From Streptomyces sp. 1331.2 (lineage in GTDB: Bacteria > Actinomycetota > Actinomycetes > Streptomycetales > Streptomycetaceae), in assembly GCF_900199205.1 (NCBI RefSeq), contig NZ_OBMJ01000001.1, positions 2,917,001 to 2,981,000 of the forward strand: a stretch of 64,000 nt of DNA. The letters are read 5' to 3'. Positions 62,512-64,000 of this stretch are shown in pieces. A program made the position numbers and the translations under genes. Below the pieces are notes generated by a model that was not told where the DNA came from, did not search any database, and was given only the letters and a program-made list of their open reading frames with translations. Numbering within the stretch: position 1 is the first letter of the stretch; each line of letters starts with the position of its first letter.

Positions 62512-63453
62512 TCAGGGGGCAATACCCCAGGCGATCCCGTCCAGGATGTCGTGCTCGCTCACGACCACCTCGGCGGCGCCCGTCCGCTCCATGATCTCCA
62601 GCAGCTCCAGCGCGCCGGCCGCGATCACGTCCACCCGGCCCGGGTGCATCGACGGGATGGCCGCGCGCTCGGCGTGGGTCGCGGCCAGCAGCTCGGCGGC
62701 GATCCCGGCGACCTGCTCCCGGCTGAGCCGCGAGTGGTGGATCGCCGCCGAGTCGTAGCCCGGCAGGCCCTGGGCGATCGCGGACACCGTGGTGACCGTC
62801 CCGGCCAGGCCCACCAGGGTGGCCGCGCCGGTCAGCGGCACGACCTCCTCGGCCTTGTCCAGCTCGGCCCGCACGTGCGCCCGCGCCTCGGCGATCTGCT
62901 CCGCGGACGGCAGTTCGGCACCGCCGAAGTGCCGCTCGGTCAGCCGCACGCAGCCGATGTCCACCGAGCGCGCCGCCTCCACGTCGACCGTCCCGCGGAC
63001 GAACTCGGTCGAGCCGCCGCCCAGGTCGAACACCAGGTACGGGCCCGGGAACGGGCCGCCGGTCAGCTCCTTGGTGGCGCCCAGGAAGGACAGCCGCGCC
63101 TCCTCCTCGCCGCTCACCACCTCGGGCTCGACGCCCAGGATGTCGCGCACGCCCTTGACGTACTCGTCGCTGTTCTCGGCGTCCCGGGAGGCACTGGTGG
63201 CGACGAAGCGGACCCGCTCGGGGCCGACGCCGAAGCCGGAGATGATCTCCTGGTACTCCCGGCAGGCCGCGAAGGTGCGGGCCAGCGCGTCCGGGTGCAG
63301 CCGGCCGGTCCGGTCCACGCCCTGGCCCAGCCGGTTGACGATCATCCGGCGGTCGAGGTCGGTGATCTCCCCGGTCTCCGGGTCCAGGTCGGCGACCAGC
63401 AGCCGGATCGAGTTGGTGCCGCAGTCGATCGCGGCGACGCGGGTCATGGTCAC
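62512..63453 (-). CDS. Ppx/GppA family exopolyphosphatase/guanosine pentaphosphatase
   Basis: 313 residues from the GTG at 63453, whose GTGA overlaps the TGA of the DUF501 gene and has GGAG 6 bp upstream; the ATG two codons on is an alternative. The ASKHA fold shows phosphate loop 1 (VAAIDCGTNSIRLLV), the catalytic Glu region (SGEEEARLSFLGA) and phosphate loop 2 (LVFDLGGGSTEFV). The enzyme hydrolyses polyphosphate and/or converts pppGpp to ppGpp. The short form without a C-terminal HD domain is usual in actinobacteria and resembles mycobacterial Ppx1/2. It is coupled to the DUF501 gene. Confidence 0.93.
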   Translation of the reverse strand: MTMTRVAAIDCGTNSIRLLVADLDPETGEITDLDRRMIVNRLGQGVDRTGRLHPDALARTFAACREYQEIISGFGVGPERVRFVATSASRDAENSDEYVKGVRDILGVEPEVVSGEEEARLSFLGATKELTGGPFPGPYLVFDLGGGSTEFVRGTVDVEAARSVDIGCVRLTERHFGGAELPSAEQIAEARAHVRAELDKAEEVVPLTGAATLVGLAGTVTTVSAIAQGLPGYDSAAIHHSRLSREQVAGIAAELLAATHAERAAIPSMHPGRVDVIAAGALELLEIMERTGAAEVVVSEHDILDGIAWGIAP

Positions 63454-64000
63454 TGCGGCTCCTGCTGCCCGTCGGCGTCCTGCGCCGCCTCGTCCGCCGC
63501 GGCGCGCTTCTTGGCGGCGCGCTCGGCGGCCTTCTGCTGCTTGGCGGCGATCACGGCCTCGTGGTCCTGGTCCTTGGCGCGGTTGCGGGCGACCCGCTCA
63601 CCGGCGGCCTGGACCTCGGCCGGGGAGACGCACGGGCCCTTGGCCCACCAGTCCTCCAGCATGCCGATCGCCTCGTCGCCGAGCGGGTTGACGCCCTCGC
63701 CGGCCGCCAGCGAGTGGCCGACCAGCACGTGCAGGCACTTCACCCGGTCCGGCATGCCGCCGGCGCTCGGGAAGCCCTCCAGCACCTCGATCGCGTCGCG
63801 CCGGGCGATGTAGTCCTCGTGCGCCTTCTGGTAGGCGGCGGCCAGCTCCGGGTCCTCTGCGAGCCGGGCGCTCTGCTCCTTCATCACGCCGTCGGCCTCC
63901 AGGGTGCCGATCAGCGAGGCGGCCTTGGGGCAGGTCAGGTAGTACAGCGTCGGGAACGGGGTGCCGTCCGGCAGCCGGGGGGCCGTCTCCACGACGTCGG
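63450..64000 (-). CDS. DUF501 family protein, 5' end outside window
   Basis: The frame is open to the right edge; the GTG at 63992 falls inside the conserved core (DVVETAPRLPDGTPFPTLYYLTCPKAASLIGTLEADG), so the real start lies beyond. Visible sequence continues with MKEQSARLAEDPELAAAYQKAHEDYIARRDAIEVL, GMPDRVKCLHVLVGHSLAAGEGVNPLGDEA, then a Lys/Ala/Glu-rich tail. DUF501 proteins are conserved in actinobacteria next to ftsB/eno and ppx. The KCLHVLVGHSLA core with Cys and His could bind a metal, but the function is unknown. It overlaps ppx by 4 bp. Confidence 0.9.
   Translation of the reverse strand, partial: DVVETAPRLPDGTPFPTLYYLTCPKAASLIGTLEADGVMKEQSARLAEDPELAAAYQKAHEDYIARRDAIEVLEGFPSAGGMPDRVKCLHVLVGHSLAAGEGVNPLGDEAIGMLEDWWAKGPCVSPAEVQAAGERVARNRAKDQDHEAVIAAKQQKAAERAAKKRAAADEAAQDADGQQEPQ

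Overview
The window is a high-GC actinobacterial chromosome segment, almost certainly from the Streptomycetaceae (Streptomyces or Kitasatospora). The evidence is codon third positions that are nearly all G or C, a tRNA-Leu with a UAA anticodon (the bldA type), a mycothiol S-conjugate amidase, a DasR-type operator before a chitinase, a SigR-type promoter before msrA, an oxyR/ahpCD divergon and GTP-dependent PEP carboxykinase. Most of it is ordinary core chromosome, but about 33.6-38.4 kb and the two secretion-associated hydrolase loci look accessory.

Left part (0-21 kb): a SpoIIE-type phosphatase cut by the edge; a divergent TetR/MMPL pair; divergent oxyR and ahpC-ahpD; a small helical protein with an alpha/beta hydrolase (first pair); an AI-2E family permease; a lytic transglycosylase; PIN-PhoH ATPase; a cis-prenyltransferase; a secreted GH18 chitinase with a DasR-like site; a prepilin peptidase; an alanine-type aminotransferase with a one-base frameshift at its very end; and pckG.

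Middle (21-39 kb): an HlyIII membrane protein; an MFS exporter with its TetR regulator; a secreted papain-like protease with a secreted partner; a DNA-binding-like gene that has no ATG, GTG or TTG start and seems to begin at ATC behind a perfect ribosome binding site; and a second hydrolase/small-protein pair paralogous to the one at 7-9 kb. Next is a thioredoxin-fold protein gene broken by a 20-bp insertion inside its CxxC active site, with an abrupt change of codon usage at the break. To its right lie a DEAD-box helicase, a cold shock protein, a short Tudor-like protein, a MerR regulator and about 1 kb of non-coding DNA with seven copies of TACTGC.

Right part (38-64 kb): mca, a DUF4307 protein, greA, a DrrAB-like ABC exporter with two palindromic operators, ilvA, a MarR regulator, cystathionine gamma-synthase, msrA, a cupin, an L,D-transpeptidase lipoprotein, cystathionine beta-synthase, an SGNH esterase, a thiolase, a Bax inhibitor-1 protein, tRNA-Leu(UAA), a LolD/MacB-like ABC transporter, NDH-2 with Rex-like sites, Ppx/GppA and a DUF501 protein cut by the right edge.

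Themes that link genes are thiol and oxidative stress (oxyR-ahpCD, mca, msrA, cystathionine beta- and gamma-enzymes), cell-wall metabolism (transglycosylase, prenyltransferase, L,D-transpeptidase) and developmental control (tRNA-Leu(UAA) plus two genes with TTA codons). Product names rest on motifs and remembered families; no database search was possible.
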